Program-made: the position numbers and the translations under genes
Shown: positions 36,583 to 44,958 of the stretch, piece after piece
How positions within the stretch are numbered: position 1 is the stretch's first letter
Layout of the letters: each line of letters begins with the position of its first letter
The notes under the pieces: model-generated
Told to the model about the DNA's origin: nothing
What the model saw: the letters and a program-made list of their open reading frames with translations, nothing else
Database searches by the model: none
Source: Microbulbifer agarilyticus
GTDB taxonomy: Bacteria; Pseudomonadota; Gammaproteobacteria; Pseudomonadales; Cellvibrionaceae
DNA: 64,000 nt
Assembly (NCBI RefSeq): GCF_001999945.1
Contig: NZ_CP019650.1
Span: forward strand, 2,666,001 to 2,730,000
Direction of reading: 5' to 3'

Positions 36583-37098
36583 TCAGGACGATGTCCCTGG
36601 AATGGTTCCTTCATGTGATGATTTCGCAATACTATCCCCATCAAACTTGATCGTCTTCTCTGGAATCAACTCGATAATCACCCGTAATGGGGTATCCAGG
36701 TGCGCAATCGCCGCCTCTTCAGTAGGTGCGGGATAAGGCGAGATGATCTTCGCCATCGCGGGATAGAACCAATCCTTGGTGGCTTGATCTTCGTGAATCT
36801 TTACCCGTCCCTTATAAGTCACGGTTTTACCCGGCCCCATATCAGTACCCATACTCGATATCACTACGGATGCGCGCGGGTCCCTGCGCAGAGCCTTGAC
36901 CCGCGGTCTCTGGCTAGTGGCCGTAACCCAGATGGAGCCATTCTTGGCGATGTAATTCATAATCACCCCAAGACCATGCCCCTCTCTATTGGTCCAGATA
37001 AAATTACATTCAATCTGCTTAGTTAGTAGTTCGTTCTCCCGCTCCTCGGATAAACCATAGATCGTTACGTCTTCATAACCCTGCATATCGTTGGACAT
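36583..37098 (-). CDS. PPOX-fold flavin/F420-dependent oxidoreductase 2
   Basis: A 171-residue split-barrel protein, paralogue of the one at 34411-34935 (shared YGL...E...KQ, IWTN..GHG.GV, TKDWFYP and VPEKTI/IPEKTI stretches). The cofactor region TATSQRPRVKALRRDPRASVVISS region (around residues 60-83) matches FDOR-B/PPOX proteins. Start at 37098 has a strong GGGAGGG; the frame is open to 37149. It is the last gene of the 12-gene operon and lies 69 bases after an SDR with an altered active site. F420 use is inferred from the neighbouring F420 operon. Confidence 0.82.
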   Translation of the reverse strand: MSNDMQGYEDVTIYGLSEERENELLTKQIECNFIWTNREGHGLGVIMNYIAKNGSIWVTATSQRPRVKALRRDPRASVVISSMGTDMGPGKTVTYKGRVKIHEDQATKDWFYPAMAKIISPYPAPTEEAAIAHLDTPLRVIIELIPEKTIKFDGDSIAKSSHEGTIPGTSS

Positions 37099-37167
37099 AT
37101 CCGCCCTCCCATAAAGATTATTCGATTTGTTATTAAGCCTGGCTCCCACAAACGGTAGCCGAAACCA

Positions 37168-37923
37168 CTAGAGACGCGGCAAATGGCCCATTTGTTGCCC
37201 GCCGGAGAGGTCCATCAATTGACCATTCACAAAACCGGAGCGCGATTCATCGGCCAGATACAATGCTGCCTCTGCAATGTCATCGACGGTACCCATACGT
37301 CCTGCAGGCGTATCGGCGACAAAGGCATCAATCAACGGTTCTACACCAAAGAAGGGAGCAGTCATATCAGTCTCGATCAAACCGGCAGCAATGGAGTTGA
37401 AACGAATTTTCTTCGCCGCATATTCAACAGCCGCAACTTTCAGCGCGTAGTCAATACCCGATCGAGCACCCGCGTATACCGCCATTTCCGGGCCGGGAAT
37501 CCTTGCCGTGAGGGAGGAAATAGTCACCACTGAGCCACCGTGATTCATTGCCTTGGCAGCCCACTTGAAAAATAGCAGTGCACCAATAAAACTAATTTCC
37601 AAGGTCGGACGAATCTGCTCCGCAGTGAGATCATCGATCAATCCCGCGGCGTGAATTCCTGCAGAATTAACCGCAATATCCACGTTACCGTACTCTTTTA
37701 ACGCAGTATCAAACAGCCCCTGAATCTGATCTTCATCCGTGATATCACAGGCAACTGCCAGACCACCAATCTCACTCGCCAGCGATTCCAATGGTTCCTG
37801 CCTCCTAGCGGCGACAACAACGTTCGCACCCTCAGCCGCCAGCCGACGAGCAATCGCAGAGCCAAAGTTTTGTGTGCCGGAGGCACCGATTACAACCGCA
37901 GTCTTTCCGGTTAACGTTCCCAT
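37168..37923 (-). CDS. SDR-family protein with YxxxR active site
   Basis: Short-chain dehydrogenase fold, 251 residues. The cofactor loop is atypical (GASGTQNFG, 13-21), AARRQ (38-42) suggests NADP(H), and NSAG and Ser136/Ser137 are present. The catalytic Tyr150 is followed by AGAR, so the usual YxxxK lysine is replaced by Arg154. This change is uncommon and may alter or abolish classical dehydrogenase activity. AAGGGA precedes the ATG. It lies between the acyl-CoA ligase and PPOX protein 2. Confidence 0.9.
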   Translation of the reverse strand: MGTLTGKTAVVIGASGTQNFGSAIARRLAAEGANVVVAARRQEPLESLASEIGGLAVACDITDEDQIQGLFDTALKEYGNVDIAVNSAGIHAAGLIDDLTAEQIRPTLEISFIGALLFFKWAAKAMNHGGSVVTISSLTARIPGPEMAVYAGARSGIDYALKVAAVEYAAKKIRFNSIAAGLIETDMTAPFFGVEPLIDAFVADTPAGRMGTVDDIAEAALYLADESRSGFVNGQLMDLSGGQQMGHLPRL

Positions 37924-37949
37924 TTTGTCATCCCTTGAAAAATTATGGT

Positions 37950-39569
37950 TTAGCCTAAAAACATATCGGCAATTTCTTTACGGAGAATATCTTTCTTTAC
38001 TTTTCCACTAGGAGTTCTGGGCAAGTCCTCAACAATCTCTACATGCTCAGGAATTTTTTGTTTCGCCAATGCAGCTCTATCGGCAAACGCCGCTATCCGT
38101 GGGAGATCGAGCTTGTGGTCACCGGAAACCGGAATCACGAATGCACACACACCCTCACCGAGCCTGTAGTGCGGCATGGCAACAACTGCCGCCTCCCTAA
38201 TCTGAGGATGGTCATGTAATACATCCTCAATTTCTTTTGCGCTCAAATTCTCACCACCGCGGATAATGATGTCCTTCTTTCGATCGGTGATCAGAATCGC
38301 GTTGTCTTCTGTTCGCATACCGATATCGCCCGTATAGAAAAAGCCATCCTTGTCGTGTGCTTCCCGGTCCTGTTCCGGGTCTGCATAGCCGAGCATCATG
38401 CCTGCACCACGGGCGGTGATCTCCCCATCGATACCTATCGGTACTTCATTGCCTTCATCGTCGACAATCTTTACCTCGTACCCATAGATCATACCGTCCG
38501 TTTCCGCCGCGAGGCTTTGCTCTCCGTCCTTAACAAACCCCTGCGTAATAACTGGGGTTTCCGTACTGCCATAGACGCGGAATGCACGACAATTCTCTAG
38601 TTCTTCATAGCACCGGTGGATAACCTGAGGGGGCACAGCGGCACCGCCACAGGCGAAAAGTCGCATCGTCGGTAAGCGGGTTTTGTGGCGCTTTGCCGCT
38701 GCCAGCAGTTCTACCAGGAAAGGGGTGGCACCTACACTAGCTGAGGCGCCGACACGCTGGATATATTCGACGGCTGCGTCCGCATCCCAGCGAGCCATCA
38801 ATGCCGATTTCACCGGGGAGATAAATGGCAATACCATACCGGAGCCATAGCCCGTAATATGCGTGACAGGTGAAGGCATCAACATAATGTCGCCTTCACT
38901 GAGCCCCCAACAATCCACGGAGTTCTGGATGACCCGGGCCAATGTATTGTGGCTGTGCAGTACGGCCTTCGGAGTTCCGGTGGTTCCAGATGTATATAGG
39001 ATCGTCTTCACCGAGCTGGGATCGACATCCGGCAAGCTATCGAAATCTGCGGGAGGGTTGTCCAATAGATCTTCGAACCGAAGAGTATCTTCATAACTTC
39101 CCTCGGCGCGTGCCGTGACTACATATTTGAGGTCGGGAAGCTCTGGCCGCAGGGAGGCAATCATCGAAGGAAATTCCAAACTACGAATTTTTTCGGGAAT
39201 AAATATCAGCTTTGTCCCGGCATCTTTGAGAATAAAGCGCAGCTCACGGTCCCGGTATATCGGAATCACAGGATTGACGATGAGTCCCATTGCCGACGCA
39301 GCGATGTCCAGAACCACCGACTCACGCCAATTTGGCAATTGGAAGCTAATCACGTCGCCCTGCACGAGACCGAGTGTTCTTAGACCTGTGATCAGACGCC
39401 TGGCTTGTAACGCGACGGAGCCGTAGGTTATCGGGGCTTCATTTTCCAGGTAAATCGCCACATCGTCCGGTGTGGAAGCGGCCTTCTCCCACGCACCATC
39501 TGAAATGGTAGTGTTTGACCAATACTGCTCGTCGCGCTGAATACGCGCTTTTGTCAGGGGATTAATCAT
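37950..39569 (-). CDS. Acyl-CoA ligase (AMP-forming)
   Basis: A 539-residue adenylate-forming enzyme that activates a carboxylic acid as its CoA thioester via an acyl-AMP. Motifs in order: P-loop YTSGTTGTPKA (around residue 192), YGSTE, YTGDIG and the C-terminal PSGKVKKD with the adenylation lysine. The general resemblance is to cyclohexanecarboxylate/medium-chain type ligases (AliA, CaiC-like); the substrate is not predictable. It probably starts the CoA-bound part of the pathway encoded by this operon. GAGGGA precedes the ATG. Confidence 0.94.
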   Translation of the reverse strand: MINPLTKARIQRDEQYWSNTTISDGAWEKAASTPDDVAIYLENEAPITYGSVALQARRLITGLRTLGLVQGDVISFQLPNWRESVVLDIAASAMGLIVNPVIPIYRDRELRFILKDAGTKLIFIPEKIRSLEFPSMIASLRPELPDLKYVVTARAEGSYEDTLRFEDLLDNPPADFDSLPDVDPSSVKTILYTSGTTGTPKAVLHSHNTLARVIQNSVDCWGLSEGDIMLMPSPVTHITGYGSGMVLPFISPVKSALMARWDADAAVEYIQRVGASASVGATPFLVELLAAAKRHKTRLPTMRLFACGGAAVPPQVIHRCYEELENCRAFRVYGSTETPVITQGFVKDGEQSLAAETDGMIYGYEVKIVDDEGNEVPIGIDGEITARGAGMMLGYADPEQDREAHDKDGFFYTGDIGMRTEDNAILITDRKKDIIIRGGENLSAKEIEDVLHDHPQIREAAVVAMPHYRLGEGVCAFVIPVSGDHKLDLPRIAAFADRAALAKQKIPEHVEIVEDLPRTPSGKVKKDILRKEIADMFLG

Positions 39570-39624
39570 CGTTATGGTCCCTCGCTGAGTAAGTCAATCC
39601 AGATGTAACTACGACAGCCCTTGC

Positions 39625-40401
39625 TTAGAGCCCTGATAGTAAATGACCACCATCCACGGTGATGGATGAGCCTGTCATTAGTGAACCAGCATCAGATGCC
39701 AGTAGAAGTAGCGGCCCATTTAGCTCACTAAGCTCTCCCGTACGGCGCATCGGAATACGGTTTACCAATGCCTGTCCGTCCTTTGTTTTCAGCCATTCAC
39801 TAATCAATGGAGTACTGAAGTACCCAGGACAGATGGCATTCACACGAATGTTGTGCTCAGCCAGTTCCAGTGCGGCCGCCTTAGTAAACTGAACCACTGC
39901 GGCTTTAGCGGATGCATAACTACTGAGCATCTTTTGCAGGCGGTTGGCGGTAATTGAGGCGATATTGACGATGCTGCCGCCCATGTCAGCTGCAACCAGG
40001 CGATTAGCGGCTTCCCGTGAGACAAAAGCAACACCGTTGAGATTGGTATTCAGTACGTCGTTCCAATCACTATCAGTAGCTTCGAGCAGCAACTGCGCAA
40101 TCGAAATGCCTGCGTTGTTGATGACCACCGTAACCGTGCCGAACTGCTGTTCAACCTGATCAAATGCAGCGCGTATACTCGCCGAATCAGTCACATCCAT
40201 AGTGACCGCCATCGCCTCACCACCGCGGTCAACAATTGCATCGCGCGCAGATTCCAGCAAGTCAGTTCGACGAGCGGCTAGTGCGACTTTCGCACCGGCG
40301 TCGGCTAACACCTGCGCGAAGTGCAAGCCAAAGCCACTCGACGCGCCGGTAACCAGGGCGACCTTTCCTTCGAGAGAAAAGGGTTCCAGTAATTTATTCA
40401 T
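39625..40401 (-). CDS. SDR-family oxidoreductase (likely NADP-dependent)
   Basis: Classical short-chain dehydrogenase, 258 residues: cofactor loop TGASSGFG (18-25), AARRT (42-46) suggesting NADP(H), NNAG (95-98) and the catalytic Ser149, Tyr162 and Lys166 (YASAK). AGGGGA lies upstream of the ATG. It is between the Rieske oxygenase and the acyl-CoA ligase; it could reduce a ketone or oxidise a dihydrodiol or hydroxyacyl intermediate. Confidence 0.92.
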   Translation of the reverse strand: MNKLLEPFSLEGKVALVTGASSGFGLHFAQVLADAGAKVALAARRTDLLESARDAIVDRGGEAMAVTMDVTDSASIRAAFDQVEQQFGTVTVVINNAGISIAQLLLEATDSDWNDVLNTNLNGVAFVSREAANRLVAADMGGSIVNIASITANRLQKMLSSYASAKAAVVQFTKAAALELAEHNIRVNAICPGYFSTPLISEWLKTKDGQALVNRIPMRRTGELSELNGPLLLLASDAGSLMTGSSITVDGGHLLSGL

Positions 40402-40428
40402 AAACTTGTCCCCTAATTGGTCGCGTAG

Positions 40429-41814
40429 CTATTTGGCCTGCAGATACTTGTCCAGCGTTTGGTGGAAGTGCCTGATTCGCACCTCCTGATAATTACCCAG
40501 AGTTACCGCACCTTTCTTTGATGCCTTCAATCCTTTCTGCACTTGCGGAAGGTTCGCACCATCTTGATTAAAAACATTGGCAAATCCCGCACCCATGACC
40601 TCTGCCGCTTCACTAAACGGCTGATCGATACCAAGACGGAATGTCGGCGCATCCGCAGGTGAATCGGTTCCTTGCGGATAGCGGGTCAACAGGAAAATTT
40701 CCATGATGCAACTGTCGACATCATCACCATTCGGCCGATGCCGATAAGTAATAACGGTGCCGTTGCCAGCCCATGGCGCAAAGTTCGGGAATAGCAGGTA
40801 GAGCGTCGAGTCCATCAGCTCTGACATGGTAGTGCGACCAGCAAAGTCCTCTCCGGCCTGCTCGTTTGCTACCGGAAGGTTAAGTGCTGCATACATCTCG
40901 CGCGCAGTCTGCCCCGGTGCGAGTTGTGGGCGGTCAGGTACGCCGATCAGCTCCATCATTGCGTCCAGCGACTGCTGCTCGGTAAATTGCTCTGCATGGC
41001 TGGGGTTGGCTACACCATACGCACTGATGGTTCTACTGACATGGTCTCCCCAGATGTCATACTGGGAATTATCAATACCCTGGAATGACATCAATTGCGG
41101 ATGTGTTGCGATCGCGTGATAGGATTCGATAAACGCTTCAAGTGCGACTTTCCAATTACAGGCAATCACTTTTTCGATATGTAGTGAGACAAAACGCTGT
41201 TCGTGCTTCCACTGATCCATGTGGTTAGGAAGGACTTCCATATACTCCCTAAGCGATGGAGCATCTTCGTCCATATTGATAAACACCCATCCACCCCAGG
41301 TGTCGACCTTCACCTCATGGAGTTTGCTGTTCTCCTTGGTAACATGTGGGAAATCCCACTGACAGGGTGCCCCAAGAAACTCACCTTCGAGATCCCAGGA
41401 CCAGCCATGGTAGGGGCAACGAAGATTGTCGCTATTTCCAGCGCCACGCTTCAGCACCCTACCGCGATGCAGACAGGAGTTGTGGAACGCTTTTAGTGCA
41501 CCAGACTCAGTACGTGTCAGCAGAATGGAGTCATTAACAATGTCGTAGACAAAATAGTCCCCAGGTTTGCGCAAGCGGTTCTCCCGACATGCGATCTGCC
41601 AGGACTTGCGCCAGACTTTCTCCACTTCGAGATCAAAGAAATCTTTAGAGGTATAGCGCTCGACAGCGAGATCTTCCGATCCCAAGTAGGTCTCGGTACT
41701 CTCCCGCAGCGCATCTGGTACATTAACCGTTTCCCGCTTCAGTAAGTCCTGGAAGGACTCAGAAGGACTGCGGGCAATAATATCTTCTGGGCTCAGTTCC
41801 ACTTGTTCTGACAT
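40429..41814 (-). CDS. Rieske-type ring-hydroxylating oxygenase, alpha subunit
   Basis: A 461-residue Rieske non-heme iron oxygenase. The [2Fe-2S] ligands are Cys114, His116 (CLHR) and Cys133, His136 (CPYHGW); the catalytic domain starts with ALEAFIESYHAIATH, whose histidines should bind the mononuclear iron. Such enzymes hydroxylate aromatic or alicyclic rings or demethylate ethers, using a reductase and sometimes a ferredoxin. No matching beta subunit is seen, although the NTF2-like proteins of the island share that fold, and no dedicated reductase is adjacent. GAGG precedes the ATG. Confidence 0.94.
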   Translation of the reverse strand: MSEQVELSPEDIIARSPSESFQDLLKRETVNVPDALRESTETYLGSEDLAVERYTSKDFFDLEVEKVWRKSWQIACRENRLRKPGDYFVYDIVNDSILLTRTESGALKAFHNSCLHRGRVLKRGAGNSDNLRCPYHGWSWDLEGEFLGAPCQWDFPHVTKENSKLHEVKVDTWGGWVFINMDEDAPSLREYMEVLPNHMDQWKHEQRFVSLHIEKVIACNWKVALEAFIESYHAIATHPQLMSFQGIDNSQYDIWGDHVSRTISAYGVANPSHAEQFTEQQSLDAMMELIGVPDRPQLAPGQTAREMYAALNLPVANEQAGEDFAGRTTMSELMDSTLYLLFPNFAPWAGNGTVITYRHRPNGDDVDSCIMEIFLLTRYPQGTDSPADAPTFRLGIDQPFSEAAEVMGAGFANVFNQDGANLPQVQKGLKASKKGAVTLGNYQEVRIRHFHQTLDKYLQAK

Positions 41815-41844
41815 GGCTATGCCTCTTCTTCTTGTTGTTGCTAC

Positions 41845-42987
41845 CTAGCGTTGCAAAATTGTTACTGCACTAATACCCGGGGCCCCGTATACATGTGTGT
41901 AACCGACCTTGGGGGTATTGGGAACCTGACGTTCACCTGCCTCTCCGCGGAGCTGTACACAAGTCTCATAGACCTGACGCAAGCCAGTTGCACCGATAGG
42001 CTCACCATTTGCCAGGCAGCCACCATCGGTATTGATGGGGAGCTTTCCTTCGATGCCGGTTTCGCCGGCTTGGATCAGTACCTCTTGCTCGCCGTGTTCA
42101 CAGAAGCCGTTCTCTGCCATGTGCATCACTTCCGCACCAGATTCGGTATCCTGTAGCTGTAGCACATCAATATCTTGCGGACCCACCCCGGCAGCTTCGA
42201 ACGCAGCCCGCGACGCATCAACAGTGGGCCCGTCTACCTGCTTAAGGGCCTGAGACGGTGCAAATACTTCAAATGAGCCATAGCGTCGCGACCGCACCGC
42301 CGCCGATTTGAGATATATGGGTTTATCGGTGTAACGACGGGCGGTATCAGCTCGGCACAGAACGAGTGCAACGCCACCTTCTCCGGGGGCGCAAAACATA
42401 AATTTGGTAAGGGGGTGGCTAATCATCGGAGAGTCACTAATAACATCCAGCGGAATCTCTTCGCGACGCCAGGCATTCGGGTTCTTTGCACCATTGGAAA
42501 ATGCTTTTTGTGCAACCTTCGCCAAGGTATTACTGCTGATTCCGTAGGCATTCATATACCGTTGGATTTTCATGGCGAAAAACTGGGTTGTCATCATCAA
42601 GCCCACTTCGCCATACCATTCCCCGATACCCATTTGTTTGGGGTCCGCGTTGAAGGCACCGCGCTCATGCTTGTCGAAGCCAGTCACCATACCGATGTCG
42701 TATTCGCCAGATTTGATCGCATTGAAAGCAGAGATCAACGCGCTGCCGCCGGTGGCACAACCGTTGGCAACATTGATAAATGGCAAGCCGGTTAAACCAA
42801 GTTCATTCACCAACGCATCGGCGCTGCCGGCGCTGGCGCTGCCACCAAAACCAAACTGCATGTCTTTCCATTCGACACCAGCATCCTTCAAGGCCAAACG
42901 CGCGGCGTACGCCCCCTGCTGAAGGCCACTTAAGCCCGCAGTCCGACCAAATGGGTGTATCCCGATTCCAACAATTGCAACGTCCAT
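41845..42987 (-). CDS. Thiolase-family protein (SCP-x/lipid-transfer type)
   Basis: About 380 residues with the thiolase fold; the nucleophile is in NVANGCATGG (Cys77) and the C-terminal part has LANGEPIGATGL, the glycine-rich loop near the active site. It belongs with the SCP-2/acetyl-CoA acetyltransferase-like group often paired with a DUF35 protein, as here with the gene 103 bases upstream. Such pairs act in thiolytic or retro-aldol cleavage of steroid and related side chains. The start is a GTG at 42990 or the ATG at 42987, both behind AGGGGGAA. Confidence 0.92.
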   Translation of the reverse strand: MDVAIVGIGIHPFGRTAGLSGLQQGAYAARLALKDAGVEWKDMQFGFGGSASAGSADALVNELGLTGLPFINVANGCATGGSALISAFNAIKSGEYDIGMVTGFDKHERGAFNADPKQMGIGEWYGEVGLMMTTQFFAMKIQRYMNAYGISSNTLAKVAQKAFSNGAKNPNAWRREEIPLDVISDSPMISHPLTKFMFCAPGEGGVALVLCRADTARRYTDKPIYLKSAAVRSRRYGSFEVFAPSQALKQVDGPTVDASRAAFEAAGVGPQDIDVLQLQDTESGAEVMHMAENGFCEHGEQEVLIQAGETGIEGKLPINTDGGCLANGEPIGATGLRQVYETCVQLRGEAGERQVPNTPKVGYTHVYGAPGISAVTILQR

Positions 42988-43093
42988 CACTTCCCCCTAT
43001 TCCAGGTATTCCTGAGTCGCTAGCGCCATTTCAAGCGCTGCCCAGAAATACATTCACCTGACTGATAACGGCCTATTCGCAGCCAAATGGCGG

Positions 43094-43519
43094 TCATTCA
43101 ACAGCCTTAAACGCAAAGCTCATGACTGGGTTTCCCGACTCATCGTGTCGGAACGTTTCCACCACGAGTTCCATTTCCATCCCGATCTTGAGTTTCTCGG
43201 GGCTATTTTCGAGAAGCCGGCTCTCTACGCAGACCGCGCCAGGTAATTCGATGTAACCGACACCGTAGGGCGTAAACGTCTCCGGAGTTTCGTCAGAAAG
43301 ATATGGCTTTTTTGGCATAAACCCCTGGATAGTCCAGGTCCAGAGGGTTCCTTTTCGCGGTAACTCCTCGACCTGCACGTCCACACTGCCACACGCAGGA
43401 CAACTGGGCTTTTGTGGAAACTCAGCGATATTGCATTGCTGGCAGCGACTGCCCAGCAACGCAGGCTCTTTCGAAGGCCAGGTAAAAAGCCCTTCGGCAA
43501 TTGGGGTATTTTTGTACAT
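43094..43519 (-). CDS. DUF35 OB-fold/Zn-ribbon protein, partner of the thiolase
   Basis: A 141-residue protein with an N-terminal rubredoxin-like zinc ribbon (Cys26, Cys29, Cys40, Cys43: CQQC and CPAC) and a C-terminal OB fold (GTLWTWTIQGF, YGVGYIELPGAVCVESRL). DUF35 proteins bind acyl-CoA and act with SCP-x-type thiolases or aldolases. The start at 43519 has AGGGAGAC upstream; a longer frame to 43603 would overlap the lpd-type gene. It directly precedes the thiolase gene, as in steroid side-chain clusters. Confidence 0.92.
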   Translation of the reverse strand: MYKNTPIAEGLFTWPSKEPALLGSRCQQCNIAEFPQKPSCPACGSVDVQVEELPRKGTLWTWTIQGFMPKKPYLSDETPETFTPYGVGYIELPGAVCVESRLLENSPEKLKIGMEMELVVETFRHDESGNPVMSFAFKAVE

Positions 43520-43529
43520 TACCGTCTCC

Positions 43530-44948
43530 CTAGTGATGAATCGCACGGTCATACGCATCGAGGACGGCTTCATGCATGGCCTCCGACATGGTCGGATGGG
43601 CAAATACCGTTTCCATCAGCTCTTCTTCCGTCGTTTCCATTTTGCGGGCAATGACATAACCCTGTATCAATTCAGTAACATCTGCCCCGATCATATGGGC
43701 GCCGACTAGCTCGCCGGTGTCGGCGTCGAATACGGTTTTAACAAAGCCTTCCATATCGCCCATGGCCTGGGCCTTTCCAAGATTACCAAGGTCAAATTTT
43801 CCGACGCGTACGGAAATCCCCTGCGCTCGTGCCTGAGATTCCGTCAAACCGACACTCGCGATCTGTGGCGAGCTGTATATGCAGGACGGTACGGATAGAG
43901 GATCGAGAGGTTCCAGATTGTCTGTGAGCGCAATCTTCTCCACGCAGGTAACGGCTTCATGACTCGCTTTGTGCGCCAACAGCGGCGGTGCGGTCATATC
44001 CCCGATGGCATAAATACCTTCGACCGAGGTTTGCGACCACTCATCAACCACGACCTGCCCGTTTTGCATGGCCACGCCTTGTGCTTCCAATCCAAGGCCG
44101 CGGGTATTTGCGATAATGCCAGCCGCCACAATCACCCGGTCAAACACCGCGTTGTGGGCGTTGCCTGCACCATCTTGCCAGGTTGCGTGCGCGCGTCCGT
44201 CTTTGACCTCGACATTCTGAACGCGTGCGCCGAGAGAAAATTGGACACCGCGCCTTTTGAACGAGCGCATCGCCAAGCGGGAGATCTCTTCATCTTCCTG
44301 AGGCAAGATTCGATCAGCCACTTCAAGCAACGTGACGTCGCTGCCAAAAGTGTTATAGAAGCTGGCAAATTCAATGCCGATTGCTCCTGCACCGATGATT
44401 AGCAAGGATTCCGGCACCACTTTGGGCGTCATCGCCTCACGGGCGGTCCAGACTAGCTCGCTATCCGTTGCCACTCCCGGAATCATCTTGGGACTGGCTC
44501 CAGTTGCCAGAATAATGTGGGGTGCAGTAATCGTGGCAACAGCAGCGCCATGAGCACTAACGCTGACGGCATCGTGCGCAATCAGACTGCCAAAGCCTTC
44601 AAAGACATGGACACCATTCTTATCCATGAGATAGCCAATACCCTGACTAAGACGATCGGCGGTACTGCGGCTTCTTTGCACAATTTTTTCGATATCAAAG
44701 CCGGGCTCCTTGATCGTCAACCCGTAGTCATCCGCATTTTTCATCTGCTGATAGACTTCGGCACTTTTCAACAAGCTCTTGGTAGGAATACATCCCCAAT
44801 TCAAGCAGGTACCACCGAGGTTCTGGCTCTCCACCAGAGCCACCCGCATGCCTAATTGCGCAGCACGAATCGCGGCTACATACCCACCCGGCCCGGCACC
44901 CACCACAACTAGATCGAATGATTGCTTATCACTTTTTCTCTCTGCCAC
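43530..44948 (-). CDS. Dihydrolipoyl dehydrogenase (E3)
   Basis: FAD enzyme of 472 residues that reoxidises the lipoyl groups of the 2-oxoacid dehydrogenase encoded just upstream. N-terminal VVVGAGPGGYVAAI binds FAD, the redox disulfide is Cys48/Cys53 (GGTCLNWGCIP), a second GAGAIGIEF binds NAD, and the C-terminal FAHPTMSEAMHEA has the catalytic His-Glu pair. A GTG start follows AAGGG. It is a dedicated E3, 10 bases after the E2 gene, rather than a shared housekeeping copy. Confidence 0.95.
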   Translation of the reverse strand: MAERKSDKQSFDLVVVGAGPGGYVAAIRAAQLGMRVALVESQNLGGTCLNWGCIPTKSLLKSAEVYQQMKNADDYGLTIKEPGFDIEKIVQRSRSTADRLSQGIGYLMDKNGVHVFEGFGSLIAHDAVSVSAHGAAVATITAPHIILATGASPKMIPGVATDSELVWTAREAMTPKVVPESLLIIGAGAIGIEFASFYNTFGSDVTLLEVADRILPQEDEEISRLAMRSFKRRGVQFSLGARVQNVEVKDGRAHATWQDGAGNAHNAVFDRVIVAAGIIANTRGLGLEAQGVAMQNGQVVVDEWSQTSVEGIYAIGDMTAPPLLAHKASHEAVTCVEKIALTDNLEPLDPLSVPSCIYSSPQIASVGLTESQARAQGISVRVGKFDLGNLGKAQAMGDMEGFVKTVFDADTGELVGAHMIGADVTELIQGYVIARKMETTEEELMETVFAHPTMSEAMHEAVLDAYDRAIHH

Positions 44949-44958
44949 AGTTGCACCC

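Noticed and set aside
40429..41814. NTF2-like proteins as beta subunits of the Rieske oxygenase
   Set aside because: They share a fold with such beta subunits, but neither is adjacent to the Rieske gene and both pair with carotenoid oxygenases instead, so I did not annotate them as such.
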